Below are positions 23,972 through 33,177 of a DNA stretch of 64,000 bases, one piece after another (position 1 is the stretch's first letter; each line of letters opens with the position of its first letter). Origin of the DNA: Chitinophagaceae bacterium (GTDB lineage Bacteria; Bacteroidota; Bacteroidia; Chitinophagales; Chitinophagaceae); assembly GCA_016787085.1 (NCBI GenBank), contig JAEUVJ010000008.1, positions 62,001-126,000 on the forward strand, written 5' to 3'. Both the position numbers and the translations under genes were made by a program. The notes beneath the pieces are model-generated. The model worked only from the letters and a program-made list of their open reading frames with translations, made no database searches and was not told where the DNA came from.

Positions 23972-26218
23972 TCATTTTTCTTCCTGGAATATCTTTTTCA
24001 GATACGCCGTATTCGCTCCATAATTATACTTCGTATCCGATGGCTTCTTTGCATCGCGGCTGCGTTCGATCACTAACCATCCGCCCCAGCCCATTTCGTC
24101 CAGTGTCTTCTTTACTTTATACATATTGATCTGCGGATCGTTCTCTAACCACACGCTGTCCTTGTTCGTGGCATGTATCATGCAGATACGCTCCTCGCCA
24201 AGTATCTTCAGTTCCGAAATAAGGTCCCTTCCTTCCTTTAGTGGATTGGAAAAATTGAAATAGATCTTTATGGCCGGTGAACCGATCTCTTTCAGCAACT
24301 GCACTTCTTCTTTGGCAGATAAAGCGGTTTCGATACCGATCACTACGTTGGCTGTTTCCGCCATCTTACCTGCCACTTTCAGCCTGGCTATCACGGAATC
24401 TCTTAGTTCTGGTTTCTTTTTCAGGTCGCATTGCACACCCAGTGGCAGAAAAGCAGTCTTTACATTCATCAGCTGCATCGTTTTGATACAATCTTCAATA
24501 CTGCGTTTATATTCTTCCCTTCCGCAAAAGGATTGTGCATAATACCCTGTCATCGCCAGTGAGAAAATTTCTACATTATTTTCTTTGGCTGTTTGCAGGA
24601 ACTGTTTGCGCACTGAATCGGTCAGCAACTGGTTATCAAATGTAGGCCGGTTACCCAGTCCCCCCATATCCACTTCTACCCCGTCGGCTTTTAACTGGCC
24701 CGTTAATGTGATAGCCCCCAACTTTTGTCTTTTTAACAACATCAGGTCTATCAGGCCGATCTTATACCGCTGGTTGTTCTTTGTATTCCGCACTTCGTCT
24801 GCAAAAAGTTTTTCCAGCTTATCAAAACCTTTCACCGCATGGAATGGTAATTTCTCCCCCTTATCTCCAAAAACATAAAAAGCATTTTCTGGCTCCAGTG
24901 TGATGGCAGTATCCACTATAGCTCCGTCTGCAGCCTGTATGGTTTTCAGGTTGAGCTGAAGATGCCGGGCAAAGAATTCATACACGGCTTTGCGTTTACT
25001 GAAACCAAAATCATGTTTCTCATTGGGCAAATGCACATTCACCAGGTTATCTTCCTTACCATGCCATTTATATATCTTCTGCAGGTACAACAGATCATGC
25101 TCCGGCATACGGTCGGTCCAGTCACCGCCATCACTCACCACCAGTTGCGGTTGCGGTGCTGCCATTGCTGCTACTTCCAGGTTATCGGTTCTTCCGCCAC
25201 AACTGTGCACATTGGTACCACTCTCGCAAGGGCAACCACCGTAGAAATAAGAAGAAAGATTGACCACCGGCGCTGACACTTTAATTCGTTTATCCAATGC
25301 TGTCATAAAAACAGTATGCGTGCCGCCGCCGCTTCCGCCCACGATCGCTACCCGGCTGGTGTCTGCATCTTTCTGCGCTAACAGGTAATCTAAAATGCGG
25401 ATACTGGCCAGTGTTTGCAGTGTCATCGCCAAACTTCTCCGATGATCTGCAAAATCAAACTGCAAGGTAGATTCACCCCAGGCGAACATGTCATAATTAA
25501 ATAACATAGCTCCCATCTTTGCGATAGCGGCCGATGTATATTGACAATCGGGACGGTAACGGTGCTTATCCCAGTGTCCCTGCGGGTGCAACACTACCGG
25601 TATCTTTCCTTTATACTTTGTGGGTTTGTACAGTGAACCATTCACCCATACACCCGGCAGTATTTCGATGGCCATATTCTCAATGGTGTAGCCATTCATT
25701 TTTCTGAAATTGGCTTTGATGGGTGCAGTACCGGGTGAGGCGGGCAATCGTGTCAGTTGCATTGCCTCCAGGAGACACGGTTTAAGGTTAGCCTTTCTCT
25801 TTTCCCACTCCTCCACTGTTTTGTACTGAGAGGCAATCCGGTCCAGTTCTGCCCATCCCTCTTCTACATTCCAGCGATAGTATTCATAGTAACTCAGCTT
25901 ATACACTTTGTCCTTTTCCTTCTTCACTTTCATATCAAGCGGCGACAATACATTATCCAATGTCACTTCCACATCATTCCGGTAGCGCCAGTCGGCATAG
26001 TTCACCCATTTATGAGTCACCATCGTATCTGCATACTTAATAGTAACTCCGTATTTCTTCTGGATATCATTCAATACTTCTTTCAATGGCTTACGGAAAG
26101 CATTGTCGGTATTAAGTTGTGCGAAAGAAGTGAAGCAAAAAGTAAAAAGCAAAAAAGTAAAAAAAAAGCTCTTCCGTCCTTTTGACTTTTGCATTCTGAA
26201 TTTTGAGTTTGCCTGCAT
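23972..26218 (-). CDS. Exported STN-like / alpha-beta-hydrolase esterase / sugar isomerase-epimerase fusion
   Basis: A 748-residue exported protein in three parts. Residues about 37-108 resemble the STN (secretin/TonB short N-terminal) fold. Residues about 140-425 form an alpha/beta hydrolase with nucleophile motif GGSGGGTH (S296), a probable Asp near 365 and H402 (NEKHDFG), as in acetyl-xylan-esterase-like enzymes. Residues about 445-748 form an AP-endonuclease-2-type TIM barrel, the sugar phosphate isomerase/epimerase fold (VVIGIETALS, IKIYFNFSNP, GGWLVIERSRD). The barrel family is usually cytoplasmic, so export of one fused to an esterase is unusual. The signal peptide FFFTFLLFTFCFTSFAQ is encoded over an AAAAGT-rich repeat. 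It is the last gene of the long unit. Confidence 0.78.
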   Translation of the reverse strand: MQANSKFRMQKSKGRKSFFFTFLLFTFCFTSFAQLNTDNAFRKPLKEVLNDIQKKYGVTIKYADTMVTHKWVNYADWRYRNDVEVTLDNVLSPLDMKVKKEKDKVYKLSYYEYYRWNVEEGWAELDRIASQYKTVEEWEKRKANLKPCLLEAMQLTRLPASPGTAPIKANFRKMNGYTIENMAIEILPGVWVNGSLYKPTKYKGKIPVVLHPQGHWDKHRYRPDCQYTSAAIAKMGAMLFNYDMFAWGESTLQFDFADHRRSLAMTLQTLASIRILDYLLAQKDADTSRVAIVGGSGGGTHTVFMTALDKRIKVSAPVVNLSSYFYGGCPCESGTNVHSCGGRTDNLEVAAMAAPQPQLVVSDGGDWTDRMPEHDLLYLQKIYKWHGKEDNLVNVHLPNEKHDFGFSKRKAVYEFFARHLQLNLKTIQAADGAIVDTAITLEPENAFYVFGDKGEKLPFHAVKGFDKLEKLFADEVRNTKNNQRYKIGLIDLMLLKRQKLGAITLTGQLKADGVEVDMGGLGNRPTFDNQLLTDSVRKQFLQTAKENNVEIFSLAMTGYYAQSFCGREEYKRSIEDCIKTMQLMNVKTAFLPLGVQCDLKKKPELRDSVIARLKVAGKMAETANVVIGIETALSAKEEVQLLKEIGSPAIKIYFNFSNPLKEGRDLISELKILGEERICMIHATNKDSVWLENDPQINMYKVKKTLDEMGWGGWLVIERSRDAKKPSDTKYNYGANTAYLKKIFQEEK
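26134..26211. repeat. AGCAAAAAGTAAAAAGC-type repeat in a signal peptide
   Basis: Tandem AAAAAGTAAAAAGC units (26134-26169), then TTTTGACTTTTGCATTCTGA and ATTTTGAGTTTGC. Read on the minus strand they encode the n- and h-regions of the esterase fusion's signal peptide. Confidence 0.6.
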
Positions 26219-26228
26219 AATACATATT

Positions 26229-27770
26229 TTATAAATGCCGGTTCTTCTTCCAGCTGCTGTACAGCAAGTTCGGTTCCAGTACCGGTTTTGGAAAAAACAA
26301 ACTGGCGATATACCCTACCCCGATCACGACAAGATGGCTGTAAACACCCAGCATCATTTTGTGATGTGTAAAATTAAAACTACCGAGGTCAAGCAGCAAC
26401 TTCGGATTCTTCACCCCGACCGGTGTGCTGGTCAGGAATGTCCATGCCGTAAACAGGATACAGGCGATGATGCCTATGTTCACTCCCTGCCGGTTGGCCC
26501 TTGCACTGAACAATCCCAGTAAAAAAATACCTACAATACCCCCGGAAAAAATAGCATAAATAGTAAAGATGACCCCGAGCACCCCTTCATTACCCATCAC
26601 GAGGTACAAGGCGCCGATAGCAATGGCAATAAGACCTGATACTACCACAAATGTTTTACTCATATAGAGGTACTCCCTGTCGGTTCTTCCGCGACGGAGC
26701 TTTTTATAATAATCTTCCATGCCTACAGCAGCCAGGGAATTCAGGTCGGCGCTGAGGCTGCAAATGGCAGCAGATATCAAAGCAGCGACTATAAAACCAA
26801 TGATACCCGTCGGCAGCTCCGTCATGATGAAATGAGGGAATACTGCTTCGGCTTTCATTCCTTCCGGCAAATTATTTTGCTTATAAAATACAAACAGGGC
26901 GGTACCAATGAACATAAAGATCGTCCAGATAGGAACTGTCAGTGATATACCAAGCAGCGAGGCTTTCTCTGCGGCTTTGTCTGTTTTCGCTGTCAGGTAT
27001 CGCTGCACCACCGTCTGGTCGGTCCCGTATTTCTGAATGGCATAAAATGCGCCGTTAATGATCATGACGATCAGGGTCAGCTGCGTGAACTTAATATCAT
27101 AAGGGCCGAAACCGGTACGGTTATGTTCCGTTGCGACTTTTATCGCTTCAGGAACTCCCCCTTTTATAGAAAATAATAAAACCGCCAGGCAAATGATCCC
27201 GCTGGCAAATAACATGAACCCCTGGAATACATCCAGCCAGATGACCGCCTGCATACCCCCTTTTAAATTTACCAGCACCAGTACAAACCCGACAACAGCA
27301 AGCACTATATACGGACTGATGGTTGTCATTTCATGAATAGCCACCGCAATTAAAAACAACACGGTGCCCATACCGGCGAACTGCCGGATGATAAAAGAAG
27401 AAGAGCTGTAGTAACGGGCAAAACCGCCAAAGCGTTTTTCGAAATATTCATATGTGCTCAGCCCGATCACCTTTCGGAAAAGCGGAACGATGAACCAGAT
27501 CGTCCCAAGCAATACAACCGGGACCATTAAACCCTGCACAAGCAATATCCAGTTGCTCGTATATCCCTGTGCCGGGTAACCGAGAAAAGTAACGCTGCTG
27601 ATCAGTGTGGATAATAAGGACAACCCAAGTGCCCATGCCGGGAAATTGCCTTTGGAAAGAAAATACTTCTCTGTTGTATCCTGTCTTTTGGCAAACCGGA
27701 ACCCGAGATATAAAGTGATCCCGAGAACGACGAGGATAATGAAATAATCTATGAAATGTAAATGATCCAT
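26229..27770 (-). CDS. Sodium:solute symporter (SSS family)
   Basis: A 513-residue membrane protein with about 13-14 helices, starting MDHLHFIDYFIILVVLGITLY. SSS hallmarks are FPAWALGLSLLSTLISSVTFLGYPAQGY and the following YEYFEKRFGG. The ATG at 27770 is preferred to an in-frame TTG at 27785, because the bases between are repeat sequence and provide GGGGAGG 6 bases ahead of the ATG. It lies between the DUF1537 kinase and the esterase fusion and presumably imports a sugar or sugar acid handled by the adjacent module. Confidence 0.88.
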   Translation of the reverse strand: MDHLHFIDYFIILVVLGITLYLGFRFAKRQDTTEKYFLSKGNFPAWALGLSLLSTLISSVTFLGYPAQGYTSNWILLVQGLMVPVVLLGTIWFIVPLFRKVIGLSTYEYFEKRFGGFARYYSSSSFIIRQFAGMGTVLFLIAVAIHEMTTISPYIVLAVVGFVLVLVNLKGGMQAVIWLDVFQGFMLFASGIICLAVLLFSIKGGVPEAIKVATEHNRTGFGPYDIKFTQLTLIVMIINGAFYAIQKYGTDQTVVQRYLTAKTDKAAEKASLLGISLTVPIWTIFMFIGTALFVFYKQNNLPEGMKAEAVFPHFIMTELPTGIIGFIVAALISAAICSLSADLNSLAAVGMEDYYKKLRRGRTDREYLYMSKTFVVVSGLIAIAIGALYLVMGNEGVLGVIFTIYAIFSGGIVGIFLLGLFSARANRQGVNIGIIACILFTAWTFLTSTPVGVKNPKLLLDLGSFNFTHHKMMLGVYSHLVVIGVGYIASLFFPKPVLEPNLLYSSWKKNRHL

Positions 27771-27773
27771 TGG

Positions 27774-27812
27774 CGGCCTCCCCAAACCCCTCCTAAGGAG
27801 GGGCTTCAGAAC
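27774..27812. repeat. CCTCCCCAAACCCCTCC palindromic repeat at a start codon
   Basis: Arms ACCCCTCC and GGAGGGG joined by TAA. On the minus strand it ends GGGGAGGCC just ahead of the symporter ATG. It has the same outer arms as the interrupted copy at 946-996. Confidence 0.75.
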
Positions 27813-27856
27813 CCTGCATTGGCAGTATTCTTTTAAGATTTATACAATCGTTCTGT

Positions 27857-28987
27857 TCATGTTTTTAACTCAAACAAGTCCTTTATTTCATCCGGTAATT
27901 CATAACTACCCGGCTTGACGGTAATATAGAGGTCACCTGCCCGCATTCTTACCACACCTCGCTTCAGCTCATTCACGGGTTTCAGATGTTTGATATCTAA
28001 TTCATCCAGGATGGCCGTAGCCGTGGAGCCCCCTTCGATAAACAGTTCCCTGACAGTATTTCTTTCAACGACCTGCTTCACTGTCTTCGCCATCGTGTCC
28101 CGCAATTCAGATGCCGGTGAGCCGGCGGGTATTTGTGATTTTTCAAATGCGATCACGGTCTTTTGACAGCGTTGCAGCTTTTCCTGACATTGTTCAAACC
28201 AGGCACTGTTATCAGATGAAGGTGACAAGATCATTTGCTTATTGATATACATGACAGCATCCAGCTTTCCCGAAATTTCGTTTACTCTCTTCACCGACTG
28301 GTCATACGCCGTGCCGCATACGTATAAAAAAGGAAGTTGCACCTGTTTATCTTCCTTCTGACACTCTTTGTGCTGCCGGCGCAATAAAGCTGTATAAAAA
28401 TCTCCTGCTCCGGCCAGCACCCGGTCATCTCCAATTTTATCCGCCCACACCTGGACCTCTTTTTCATTTTCTGCTTCGCCCACCACAATTCCTATAGATA
28501 ACGTATCGCCGGTCTTGCATACAGCCACTGAATCATCTTTCAGCATGGATCGTATTCCTGAACTCTGCACCGGGAATTCCGGATCACTGGCAAACCCTGT
28601 ATCGGTGATCCGTTTGCCATCAATAAAATATTCGCCGTTGCGGATGGTTCTTCCCAATGATGGGTTGGCGGGCAGAATAAATGCACTATCTTTTCCCATC
28701 AGCTGCATCTGTACCTCCAGCTCATCCAGTACATAACCCCTCAGCACAGAATCAATCTTTTTATAAACAAGCGCTGGCTTTAACGGCAACACCTGTTTTA
28801 ATACATCTATGGTGATCTTAACTGCAGCCTCTTTATTCATTGAACGGCTATCGGTTGACACCACCAGCACATCTGCATCAGTATCCTTTACATCACCCGT
28901 ACATAATTCCGTTCTGAGTCCGTAACGCAGACTGATACCCGCCAACTCTGCAGCGCCTGTAAGATCATCTGCGATCACTGTGATCAT
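27857..28987 (-). CDS. DUF1537 four-carbon acid-sugar kinase family protein
   Basis: A 376-residue kinase. Domain one begins VIADDLTGAAELAGISLRYG and contains YKKIDSVLRG. The C-terminal nucleotide domain contains ELFIEGGSTATAILDEL and ends with VKPGSYELPD. With the neighbouring PdxA-like dehydrogenase this is the arrangement known for D-threonate or erythronate catabolism (kinase, then 4-phosphate dehydrogenase giving dihydroxyacetone phosphate after decarboxylation). That role is inferred from family and neighbourhood. It is shorter than the other DUF1537 gene (434 residues), and the two share little beyond the family motifs. Confidence 0.88.
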   Translation of the reverse strand: MITVIADDLTGAAELAGISLRYGLRTELCTGDVKDTDADVLVVSTDSRSMNKEAAVKITIDVLKQVLPLKPALVYKKIDSVLRGYVLDELEVQMQLMGKDSAFILPANPSLGRTIRNGEYFIDGKRITDTGFASDPEFPVQSSGIRSMLKDDSVAVCKTGDTLSIGIVVGEAENEKEVQVWADKIGDDRVLAGAGDFYTALLRRQHKECQKEDKQVQLPFLYVCGTAYDQSVKRVNEISGKLDAVMYINKQMILSPSSDNSAWFEQCQEKLQRCQKTVIAFEKSQIPAGSPASELRDTMAKTVKQVVERNTVRELFIEGGSTATAILDELDIKHLKPVNELKRGVVRMRAGDLYITVKPGSYELPDEIKDLFELKT

Positions 28988-28998
28988 CGGTTAAGAAA

Positions 28999-29083
28999 GT
29001 TTAAAGTTAATAGTCTACGGTGTAGGGTCCGTTGAATCGTCATTACCCGAATTAAGTGAAGTCCAAATATCTCAACTTTAAAC
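28999..29083. repeat. GTTTAAAGTT inverted pair in an intergenic gap
   Basis: GTTTAAAGTT (28999-29008) and AACTTTAAAC (29074-29083) are perfect inverses. A further ACTTTAAACT copy overlaps the 3' end of the PdxA-like gene. It may be a repeat rather than a terminator, since no T-tract follows. Confidence 0.45.
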
Positions 29084-29098
29084 ATTAAACCTTCCACT

Positions 29099-30133
29099 TT
29101 AAACTATCTTATGCTTTGCCAGCTGCACAGCACTTTCAATGGCCAGTATCATCGCATCCGGGCTGGCGATTCCCTTTCCTGCAATTTCGAAAGCCGTGCC
29201 ATGATCCACTGAAGTTCTGATAATAGGCAACCCCAGTGTAATATTCACTCCTTTCACGCTATCCATCTGTTGTTTCTCCGCATTCCATTTAAATCCCGAC
29301 AGTTTGAAAGGAATATGCCCCTGGTCGTGATACATCGCTACCACACCGCCATACGCACCCATAGCCGCTTTGGCAAATAGGGTATCGGGAGGAACAGGTC
29401 CTTCCACATCATAGCCCAGTCGCTTTGCTTCCTGCACAGCGGGCAGTATCTCCTGATCATCCTCTGTGCCGAATAACCCGCTGTCCCCGGCATGCGGATT
29501 CAATCCCGCCACACCGATCTTCAGGTTTGTTTTTCCCAGTCGCTTCAGCCCGTCAACGATCAGTTCAATCACCTGCACGATGCGCTCTTTCTTCACCAGG
29601 TCACAAGCCTGTCGCAGGGAAACATGCGTACTGACATGAATCACATTAATATGATCTTCCACCAGCAGCATGGCATATTTCTTTGTGCCGGTATAATGCG
29701 CATAGATCTCTGTATGCCCGGCAAAATGATGGCCGGCCTCATTAATAGATTTTTTATTAATAGGTCCTGTCACTGTAGCGTCCACTTCTTTTGCTATCGC
29801 CAGCTCAATGGCTTTCTTTACTGCCTGAAAACTGGCTTCGCCACACATGGCATCTATCTTTCCGAATTGTAGTTTGGCGATATCAGTAATACCAAGGTCA
29901 AATACATCAACTGTACCTTTCTCAAATATTGCGTCTTTAACGGCATGTATGGAATTTACTTTTGCAGGCAGGTTCAGCTTATCAATGATCTGCTCAAATA
30001 CTTTTGCATCACCTACGACCAACGGCCTGCACAGGCCATGAATTTCTTTTTGCAACAACGCCTTTACAGCGATCTCAGGCCCGATACTGGCCGGATCGCC
30101 CATGGTGATCGCTATGACCGGTTTTTTGCTCAT
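29099..30133 (-). CDS. pdxA: PdxA-like 4-phosphate dehydrogenase (PdxA2 type)
   Basis: A 344-residue NAD-dependent dehydrogenase of the PdxA family: AITMGDPASIGPEIAVKAL at the start, PINKKSINEAG, metal-binding HFAGHTEIYAHYTG, GLNPHAGDSGLFG and YHDQGHIPFKL. Classical PdxA oxidises 4-phosphohydroxy-L-threonine in vitamin B6 synthesis. Next to DUF1537 kinases the family instead acts on phosphorylated four-carbon sugar acids (PdxA2), which is the better reading here. It lies between the DapA-like and DUF1537 genes on the same strand. Confidence 0.9.
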   Translation of the reverse strand: MSKKPVIAITMGDPASIGPEIAVKALLQKEIHGLCRPLVVGDAKVFEQIIDKLNLPAKVNSIHAVKDAIFEKGTVDVFDLGITDIAKLQFGKIDAMCGEASFQAVKKAIELAIAKEVDATVTGPINKKSINEAGHHFAGHTEIYAHYTGTKKYAMLLVEDHINVIHVSTHVSLRQACDLVKKERIVQVIELIVDGLKRLGKTNLKIGVAGLNPHAGDSGLFGTEDDQEILPAVQEAKRLGYDVEGPVPPDTLFAKAAMGAYGGVVAMYHDQGHIPFKLSGFKWNAEKQQMDSVKGVNITLGLPIIRTSVDHGTAFEIAGKGIASPDAMILAIESAVQLAKHKIV

Positions 30134-30153
30134 ATCATTTACGCATTCAGGTT

Positions 30154-30996
30154 TTATAATGGTGGCATTACATATTCTTCACATATTCCTTTCTCTTTCA
30201 TCAGCGTCTTCAGTGTATGCAGGCTTTCACCAAGAGTCCGGTTAGCCTGGTATAAAGCGCCATACTCATCACTCAATTTTTGCATGGCATACATTTCTTC
30301 TTTGTCCTCCTTTTTAAATGCAGCGATCATTTCCCCGTATATCTCAGGATATAAATTACCCGTACTGGGAACCAGGCCATCTGCGCCCTGCAACAAAGCA
30401 TCAGCGCTTTTGGCTGCCCACCCGAGTATATAATGAAAATCGTCACGACCCTTCCAGGATTGCAATGACTGCAACATTCTTTCCTCACTGCGTTCGCTAT
30501 CCTTCATCCCCGCAATATTATTATGATGACTCAGCTCTTCGATGACGGGCAACGGAATACTCATATGGGTAGTGGCGGGAATATTATAAATAAACAGGGG
30601 CAGCTCAACGGCATCTGCCAGTTGCGTAAAGTACCGCAACATCTGTTTCTCCGTTAATGGATAATAAGAAGGCAATGTTGCCACCAGTACATCTGCTCCG
30701 TGAAGGCTACAATAGGCTGCAAATTCAACGCTTTCTGCGAGCACATTGGAACTGATCCCGACATAAAGTGTTGTACCCTGTTTTTTACTCTTTTCGGCTG
30801 CCAGCACATATTCTTTTCGCAACTGCAATGGCAGGGAAGCCGCTTCGCCGGTAGTGCCTAAGATAAAAGGAGAAATGTTATGCCTGTAAAACATAGCAAA
30901 CAAGCGGGCAACAGCCGCCCCATCCAGTTGCAGTTTATTGGTCAGCGGTGTTACCGCGGGCACAATCACACCGCTATGTTTTTTCTCACCCATCAT
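30154..30996 (-). CDS. Dihydrodipicolinate synthase (DapA)-family aldolase/lyase
   Basis: A 280-residue class-I aldolase of the DapA/N-acetylneuraminate lyase family. It has GTTGEAASL (substrate carboxylate loop), FIYNIPATTHM with the catalytic Tyr and GMKDSERSEER with the Schiff-base Lys. The setting among DUF1537, PdxA-like and iron alcohol dehydrogenase genes argues for cleavage or dehydration of a 2-keto sugar acid, not lysine synthesis. It overlaps the upstream alcohol dehydrogenase gene by four bases. Product and substrate are unknown. Confidence 0.88.
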   Translation of the reverse strand: MMGEKKHSGVIVPAVTPLTNKLQLDGAAVARLFAMFYRHNISPFILGTTGEAASLPLQLRKEYVLAAEKSKKQGTTLYVGISSNVLAESVEFAAYCSLHGADVLVATLPSYYPLTEKQMLRYFTQLADAVELPLFIYNIPATTHMSIPLPVIEELSHHNNIAGMKDSERSEERMLQSLQSWKGRDDFHYILGWAAKSADALLQGADGLVPSTGNLYPEIYGEMIAAFKKEDKEEMYAMQKLSDEYGALYQANRTLGESLHTLKTLMKEKGICEEYVMPPL

Positions 30997-32147
30997 GAAT
31001 ACGCTGCTTTATATATATCAACCGCATCTTTTTCTTCTATCAGCCTTGGGTTGTTCTTCAGCAACCTCTGAATCTTCATAGCATCAGCCGCCATTTGCGG
31101 AATAGCTGATGCCGGCACATTCACTTCCTGTAAGGTGGCCGGGATACCGCAATCCCTGATCAGTTCCCTGATCTTTTGTACACCAGCTTTTGCCGTTGCC
31201 TCATCACTGTTTTGTCTTTCGCAACCCAGTGCTATAGCCACATCAGCATACTTCTTTACAGCAGCGGGAATATTGTACTCCATTACATACGGAAGCAACA
31301 ACGCATTGGACAATCCATGCGCCAGGTGAAACATGCTACCTAAAGGATAGGATAATGCATGCACACCTGCTGTATTCACCGGCCCGAGGCAAAACCCGCC
31401 CAATACACTCCCCATTGCTACTTTTTCCCTTGCCTCTGCATTTTTCCCGTCTTTTACAGCCGTTACAATATTGGATGCGATCAGCCGCATGCCTTCATAG
31501 GCATACATGTCAATGAAAGGTTGCGCAAATTTATTGGTATAAGCTTCCAGGCAATGGGTCAATGCATCCAGCCCCGTCGCCGCAGTGATAGCAGGCGGAA
31601 CAGACAAGGTCAATAAAGGATCAACATAGACAATATCAGGAACGAGGTAAGGACTGATGATACCCTTCTTCTGGCCATCGGCATCATCCACCAAAATCGC
31701 ATTTGGCGAAACTTCACTGCCGGTACCGGAAGTAGCAGGCACACACACCAGTTTCTTTTTTCTTCCTTTCAACAGTCCAATACCCACATAGTCTTTTAAC
31801 TGTTGTTCATTGCCTGACTGAGCGGCTACCAGTTTGGCAATATCCAGTACACTTCCGCCACCAATGCCGATCACTACATCCGGATCAAATGAGGACACCT
31901 GTTTCATCAGCTTTTCAAAATCGCTGAAATAAGGCTCCTGTACGATCGAGGTATCAAGCAGAACTTCTATCTTACTATCCAACAGTTTTTTCACAAACGG
32001 GTCAATAGATACCCGCAATGGTTCGATTGTCGCAATAAAAATCCTGGAAGGTTTCAGTAGCAATATATCATCGGCCAGTTGGAGCAACGTATCATTGCCA
32101 AACACCAGTTTGCCGGGAAAAAATATTTTAAGCGGGCCAGCAAGCAT
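30993..32147 (-). CDS. Iron-containing alcohol dehydrogenase family protein
   Basis: A 384-residue group-III alcohol dehydrogenase. The dinucleotide loop GIGGGSVLDIAKLVA is near residue 95. The metal ligands are in GLDALTHCLEAY (Asp and His) and MFHLAHGLSNALLLP (two His). The family interconverts alcohols and aldehydes or ketones, often lactaldehyde, glycolaldehyde or hydroxy-acids in sugar catabolism. It is flanked on both sides by DapA-family genes, suggesting reduction of an aldehyde formed by one of them. The substrate cannot be read from the sequence. Confidence 0.88.
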   Translation of the reverse strand: MLAGPLKIFFPGKLVFGNDTLLQLADDILLLKPSRIFIATIEPLRVSIDPFVKKLLDSKIEVLLDTSIVQEPYFSDFEKLMKQVSSFDPDVVIGIGGGSVLDIAKLVAAQSGNEQQLKDYVGIGLLKGRKKKLVCVPATSGTGSEVSPNAILVDDADGQKKGIISPYLVPDIVYVDPLLTLSVPPAITAATGLDALTHCLEAYTNKFAQPFIDMYAYEGMRLIASNIVTAVKDGKNAEAREKVAMGSVLGGFCLGPVNTAGVHALSYPLGSMFHLAHGLSNALLLPYVMEYNIPAAVKKYADVAIALGCERQNSDEATAKAGVQKIRELIRDCGIPATLQEVNVPASAIPQMAADAMKIQRLLKNNPRLIEEKDAVDIYKAAYS

Positions 32148-32158
32148 TGTTCGTATAG

Positions 32159-33136
32159 TTATATAGCCGGGTCAAGCGGCACATTAGGCAACATCAGCGA
32201 TTCCACATCAACAGGTTTTATCTCCAGCCGTTCACACCAGGTCTGAAAACTCTGGTGGATATCATCGAGTGTTTTCTTTTGCTCAGGTGTCAGTTCCAAA
32301 GCAGTGGCACGGCTGATGGTCCTGACCGGCAACCCTCTTTTACGCAAGAAATATTTTGCGCTCATGGGATAAGCGATATGTATCAGCGGATCTACCCGGC
32401 TGATCTCGCCCTGTAACCATTTCACCTCTTCCTGTTTATCCGGGTTGGTGGCATTGTTTACCATCCATACCAGTATCTCGGGGTAAAAATTGCCGGAAAT
32501 AGAAGACATCCCCTTTGCGCCCATTTGCAAACTGTACATCGCATTGGGAGAATGTGCATCATAAAATTCGAGACTGTTGCCGGATGCTTTCAGTACATCT
32601 AATTTAGCTTTCACCTTTTCCAGGTCAATGGAAGTATCCTTGTGATACACCATCCGGTTGGCCGATAGCAATGTTTTGAAAACATCCGCACTAATGATCC
32701 TTTTGTAAGGCGCCGGGCATTCATACATTCCGAGAGGGATATTACCGGTCAGCCGGAACATTTTCTCAAAATTGCGGAGCAATATATCATCACTGTCTTC
32801 TACGTTCGCATAGTGGCCAGTGATCAGTATGGCCGCATCAATGCCCGTATCGTAGATTTTTTTTGTGAATTCTGCTTTGTCCTCGATGGTTAAACCGAAA
32901 GAACCTGTTGCCACCACCGGCACACGGCCATTCACATAGCTGACGACATGACGTGTCAGCTCAAGCCGCTCGTCTTCGGTGATGCTGTACATCTCACTGC
33001 TGAGACAGTTGGCAAAAAAGCCTTTCACCCCTGCAGCGAGATAAAAATCTATCAGGTACGATACCACATCCAGGTCAACCTTTGCTTTCAGGTTGAACGG
33101 CGTGATCATGACCGGTACAAACTTTTTATCAGGCAT
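32159..33136 (-). CDS. DapA-family protein, second paralogue
   Basis: A 325-residue DapA-family protein from the ATG at 33136 (an upstream TTG at 33145 is less likely). The pattern is VPVMITPFNLKAKVDLD, NCLSSEMYSITEDER in place of the usual GTTGE loop, MYECPAPYKR with the Tyr, and YHKDTSIDLE with the Schiff-base Lys. The altered loop separates it from the neighbour at 30154, so the two probably use different substrates. A site resembling the promoter element of the susC and beta-helix units lies about 50 bases upstream. Confidence 0.85.
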   Translation of the reverse strand: MPDKKFVPVMITPFNLKAKVDLDVVSYLIDFYLAAGVKGFFANCLSSEMYSITEDERLELTRHVVSYVNGRVPVVATGSFGLTIEDKAEFTKKIYDTGIDAAILITGHYANVEDSDDILLRNFEKMFRLTGNIPLGMYECPAPYKRIISADVFKTLLSANRMVYHKDTSIDLEKVKAKLDVLKASGNSLEFYDAHSPNAMYSLQMGAKGMSSISGNFYPEILVWMVNNATNPDKQEEVKWLQGEISRVDPLIHIAYPMSAKYFLRKRGLPVRTISRATALELTPEQKKTLDDIHQSFQTWCERLEIKPVDVESLMLPNVPLDPAI

Positions 33137-33177
33137 AGCGCACAATTTTAAAACATATAAAATTTCAACCTTTTCAT

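Noticed and set aside
28999..29083. Terminator between the PdxA-like and DUF1537 genes
   Set aside because: The inverted pair is AT-rich with a 65-base loop and no T-tract follows on the minus strand; it looks like another junction repeat.
29099..30133. Pyridoxal phosphate biosynthesis role for the PdxA-like gene
   Set aside because: It lies beside a DUF1537 kinase and sugar-acid genes, the pattern of the PdxA2 catabolic type, and no other vitamin B6 gene is present.
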